The notes beneath the pieces were generated by a model that was not told where the DNA came from, ran no database searches, and saw only the letters and a program-made list of their open reading frames with translations. The position numbers and the translations under genes were made by a program. Positions 61,718-64,000 of a stretch of DNA of 64,000 nucleotides are shown here, piece after piece (the first letter of the stretch is position 1; every line of letters starts with the position of its first letter). This DNA comes from Pontibacter mangrovi (lineage in GTDB: Bacteria > Bacteroidota > Bacteroidia > Cytophagales > Hymenobacteraceae): NCBI RefSeq assembly GCF_006385705.1, contig NZ_VFRQ01000002.1:186001-250000 (forward strand), written 5' to 3'.

Positions 61718-61906
61718 CGCCCCATAAGCCGGTAATTTTCCCAGCCGCTACCACAAAACTTGCAAAAGTATGGCTGATGCGCTACTTTTCTACCGCACTC
61801 GCTTAAAACCGGAAGGCAGCGCAAAGCATGGCTCCCGGTTTCATGCCTTTGCCAACATATTTCAACGGCGGTTAACCGTACGTACCAAAACACCTGAGCC
61901 AGGCAC

Positions 61907-62437
61907 ATGCAGTATCAGTTTAGAAAAGCCACGATTTCTGACATCCCTCACATATGGGCTATTTTGCAGGCAGCCATCGCCCGCAGAAAAGCAGACGGCA
62001 GCAACCAGTGGCAAGATGGCTACCCTAACCCGGAGGTGATACAGAAAGACATAGAAACGGATGCCGGCTACGTGCTAACCGCCAACGAGGACATAGCGGG
62101 CTACGTGGCCGTGCTGGTTAACGACGAGCCCGAGTATGACAACATCCGGGGCAAGTGGCTGACAAACGCAGACTTTGTGGTGTTTCACAGAGTGGCTATT
62201 TCAGAACAGTATTTGGGGCAGGGCCTGGCCAAAAAGCTTCTTCAGTTTATAGAGGAACTGGCGTCTAGTAAAGGTATACACAGCATTAAGGCAGACACGA
62301 ACTTTGACAATGTGCCGATGCTGAAAATTTTTGAAAAGTCGGGTTATACGTACTGCGGCGAAGTATACTTTAGAGGAAGCCCCCGGAAAGCCTATGAAAA
62401 AGTGCTGTCCTCGATTGATGGCAGTAAGCCCTATTAA
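61907..62437 (+). CDS. GNAT family N-acetyltransferase
   Basis: A 176-residue GNAT enzyme: MQYQFRKATISDIPHIWAIL, the central YVLTANEDIAGYVAVLVN, the acetyl-CoA loop VAISEQYLGQGLAKKLLQFIEEL and the C-terminal DTNFDNVPMLKIFEKSGYTYCGEVYF. The substrate amine is unknown. It lies 189 nt after the sugar acetyltransferase on the same strand. Confidence 0.92.
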   Translation: MQYQFRKATISDIPHIWAILQAAIARRKADGSNQWQDGYPNPEVIQKDIETDAGYVLTANEDIAGYVAVLVNDEPEYDNIRGKWLTNADFVVFHRVAISEQYLGQGLAKKLLQFIEELASSKGIHSIKADTNFDNVPMLKIFEKSGYTYCGEVYFRGSPRKAYEKVLSSIDGSKPY

Positions 62438-62557
62438 AAGGTGTTTCTGCAACGGCAACGGCAGTAGACCAGCCACTAAATCATGCTTAGCTACAAAGGC
62501 AGGCGCAAACTGCAGCGCCGTTTACAAGAGATCAACTTAAAATAACCATACCTATAT

Positions 62558-62836
62558 ATGTACTACATCCTTTTCTACAAAACCACGGAAGACTACCTCG
62601 AAAAACGCGGCGCATACCGCCCCGAGCACCTGGACATGATCAACAAGGCCCACGAAAAAGGCGAGCTGGTGATGGCCGGCGCCCTGGCAGAGCCAGCCGA
62701 CGGCGCCGTGCTGATCTTTAAAGGCGACAGCCCGCAGGCAGCCGAGTCCTTTGCCCAAAACGACCCGTATGTAAAGAACGGCCTGATACGCGAGTGGCAG
62801 GTGCGCCAATGGACGGTAGTTGCCGGAGGCGAGTAA
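62558..62836 (+). CDS. YciI family protein
   Basis: A 92-residue ferredoxin-like-fold protein: MYYILFYKTTEDYLEKRGAYRPEHLDMINKAHEKG, with His24 and Asp26 as the proposed catalytic pair, GALAEPADGAVLIFKGDSP and NDPYVKNGLIREWQVRQW at the end (cut here by sense). YciI-like proteins act as small dehydrochlorinase or lactone-type enzymes; most substrates are unknown. It is 77 nt upstream of the sulfurtransferase. Confidence 0.92.
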   Translation: MYYILFYKTTEDYLEKRGAYRPEHLDMINKAHEKGELVMAGALAEPADGAVLIFKGDSPQAAESFAQNDPYVKNGLIREWQVRQWTVVAGGE

Positions 62837-62913
62837 ATCATCTATTTCAAACTCCGGGGCCAGCGTTTATACTTGTCCCGGAGCTTGGCTCTTAAACCTA
62901 AGCCTATAAAACT

Positions 62914-63756
62914 ATGAAGCCCATCATCAAGCCACAGGAACTGGCGCCGCTCCTTCCGCAGGAAAACCTTATACTTATTGATGCCCGCTCCGGCCCCACC
63001 GCCCGCGACAAGTATAAAAACGAGCACCTGCAGGGCGCCCTCTTTGCCGATCTGGAAACAGACCTGGCAAGGCCAACGGATAACCCTGCAGTGGGTGGCA
63101 GGCACCCGCTGCCAAGCCCTGCGGAGTTTGCAGCATTTCTAGGGCAGCTAGGGATAACTCCTGAGAGCCGGGTGGTGGTGTACGATGATATGAGCGGGGC
63201 CAACGCCGCGGCCCGTTTCTGGTGGATGCTGCGTGCCCTGGGCCACCAAAACGTGCAGGTGCTGGATGGCGGGTATGAGGCAACCAAAGAGGCCGGCCTG
63301 CCGGTTAGCAGCCAAACAGAGCAGCCCCACCCGCAGCCGCCTTACCCGCAACACGGCTGGCAGCTGCCCATGGCTACCGTAGAAGAAGTAGAGCAGGCCG
63401 CCCAAAACCCCGACAACCTGGTGATAGACGTTCGCGCCGCCGCCCGTTTCCGCGGCGAGGTAGAGCCCATAGACCTGGTAGCCGGCCATATCCCGGGTGC
63501 GGTAAACATCCCCTATACTTCCAACCTCGACAGCAAAGGCTTTTACCTGCCGCAGGAGGAGCTGCGCACAAAGTATGAAAACGCCCTCGGTAACAGAAAG
63601 CCAGAGAAGGTGACGGTGCACTGCGGCTCCGGCGTTACCGCCTGCCACACGCTGCTGGCCATGGATTATGCCGGGCTGGAGATGCCCAAACTATACGTCG
63701 GCTCCTGGAGCGAGTGGTCGAGGAGCGGGCGCACGATTGGCACCGGAGAGGAGTAA
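62914..63756 (+). CDS. Thiosulfate/3-mercaptopyruvate sulfurtransferase (two-domain rhodanese)
   Basis: A 280-residue tandem rhodanese. The first domain has LIDARSGPTARDKYKNEHLQGALFADLETDL and VVVYDDMSGANAAARFWWMLRALG. The second has VIDVRAAARFRGEVEPIDL, GHIPGAVNIPYTSNL and the active-site loop HCGSGVTACH with Cys237. The CGSGVT loop fits the mercaptopyruvate type. It transfers sulfane sulfur to thiols or cyanide. It is convergent with the truncated gene at the window end; the stop codons are only 12 nt apart. Confidence 0.95.
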   Translation: MKPIIKPQELAPLLPQENLILIDARSGPTARDKYKNEHLQGALFADLETDLARPTDNPAVGGRHPLPSPAEFAAFLGQLGITPESRVVVYDDMSGANAAARFWWMLRALGHQNVQVLDGGYEATKEAGLPVSSQTEQPHPQPPYPQHGWQLPMATVEEVEQAAQNPDNLVIDVRAAARFRGEVEPIDLVAGHIPGAVNIPYTSNLDSKGFYLPQEELRTKYENALGNRKPEKVTVHCGSGVTACHTLLAMDYAGLEMPKLYVGSWSEWSRSGRTIGTGEE

Positions 63757-63768
63757 AGTATAGCTGCG

Positions 63769-64000
63769 CTATTCTACCTTTTTTGTGTCGATGGGCAGTG
63801 GGGCCTCTGTGGGGGTAATGGCGCTGGCGGCCTTGCGTGAGGGGTTCAGGTGGCGGCGGTGCTTCATGCCCTCCAGCCGCGCCTCCACCTCATACTTGTT
63901 GTTGTAGTAGCCCACCCGCCACGACTCCTGCAGGTATAGCCACAGAAACCGAAAAAAGCCATGCTCCCGGAACTGCCGGATATGGCACAGCTCATGCGCC
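63769..64000 (-). CDS. HExxH-type metalloprotease-like protein, partial (C-terminal end)
   Basis: Only the last 76 residues are inside the window; the start lies beyond 64000. It begins AHELCHIRQFREHGFFRFLW, contains HELCH, a zinc HExxH motif, and continues LQESWRVGYYNNKYEVEA with a conserved E-x-E-A that could give the third ligand. This resembles the small DUF4157-like or fungalysin-unrelated peptidase-like proteins of Bacteroidota. The tail is basic and then Thr/Pro-rich. The function of the full protein cannot be judged. Confidence 0.7.
   Translation of the reverse strand, partial: AHELCHIRQFREHGFFRFLWLYLQESWRVGYYNNKYEVEARLEGMKHRRHLNPSRKAASAITPTEAPLPIDTKKVE

Noticed and set aside
1-64000. 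CRISPR array, prophage or complete insertion sequence
   Set aside because: No regularly spaced direct repeats, phage structural genes or DDE transposase were seen. The only transposase-like gene is the broken RAYT.

Overview
The window looks like chromosome of a Bacteroidota member, most likely family Hymenobacteraceae and close to Pontibacter (inference). The signs are two secreted proteins with type IX secretion sorting domains, Bacteroidota-type promoters (TTTG-like box, 17-20 nt, TAnnTTTG), families typical of the phylum (DUF2911, DUF6268, DUF6428, PepSY next to a TonB receptor), and genes that are mostly moderately GC-rich. The motif AAGTAT(A/G), or its complement, is scattered at very high density through coding and non-coding DNA and acts as a genomic signature.

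Layout. 0.2-6.4 kb: envelope genes (DUF2911, MscS channel, lipoproteins), a J-domain protein, a VOC protein and a REP-associated transposase (RAYT) broken by a stop codon and carrying its own REP palindromes. 6.5-15 kb: mfd, a lone receiver protein, two disordered Arg/His/Tyr-rich proteins, a uracil-DNA glycosylase-like enzyme, and a methionine aminotransferase plus omega-amidase pair. 15-15.7 kb: repeat-filled intergenic DNA. 15.7-30.4 kb: a T9SS-secreted VCBS protein, murF, rfbC, a membrane cytochrome c fused to SirB-like helices, hflX, a sixA-like/ppk1 pair, and a very large metallophosphatase/BamA-barrel fusion with a small outer-membrane partner.

30.8-40.1 kb is a signalling island: an HD domain fused to a Pycsar-type membrane effector domain, two multi-PAS histidine kinases, a GAF protein, a receiver, a PAS-only protein and a degenerate CZB protein. 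None of these genes encodes a DNA-binding output. 40.3-43.2 kb is an arsenic/metalloid-type module: MFS transporter, ArsR with a clear operator, Cys-rich DUF6428 and a metallophosphoesterase. A tRNA-Arg(CCT) follows. 44.8-47.8 kb is a compact type III polyketide cluster (FAD oxidoreductase, type III PKS, methyltransferase).

49.4-50.0 kb is AT-rich and carries four DnaA-box-like sites, so it is a candidate replication origin. 50-56.7 kb holds outer-membrane and iron genes (porin, YceI, TonB siderophore receptor, PepSY reductase-like protein). 57-60.9 kb is visibly AT-richer and looks acquired (class C-type serine hydrolase, DUF6624, MBOAT-like miniprotein). 61-64 kb returns to normal composition with small metabolic enzymes and ends inside a truncated gene.

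No CRISPR array, prophage, rRNA or complete insertion sequence was seen. The best leads for something new are the AAGTAT signature, the REP/RAYT locus with other hairpin repeats (one family showing base-pair covariation), the ArsR-DUF6428-phosphoesterase-MFS module, the HD-PycTM protein without a cyclase, and the candidate origin.
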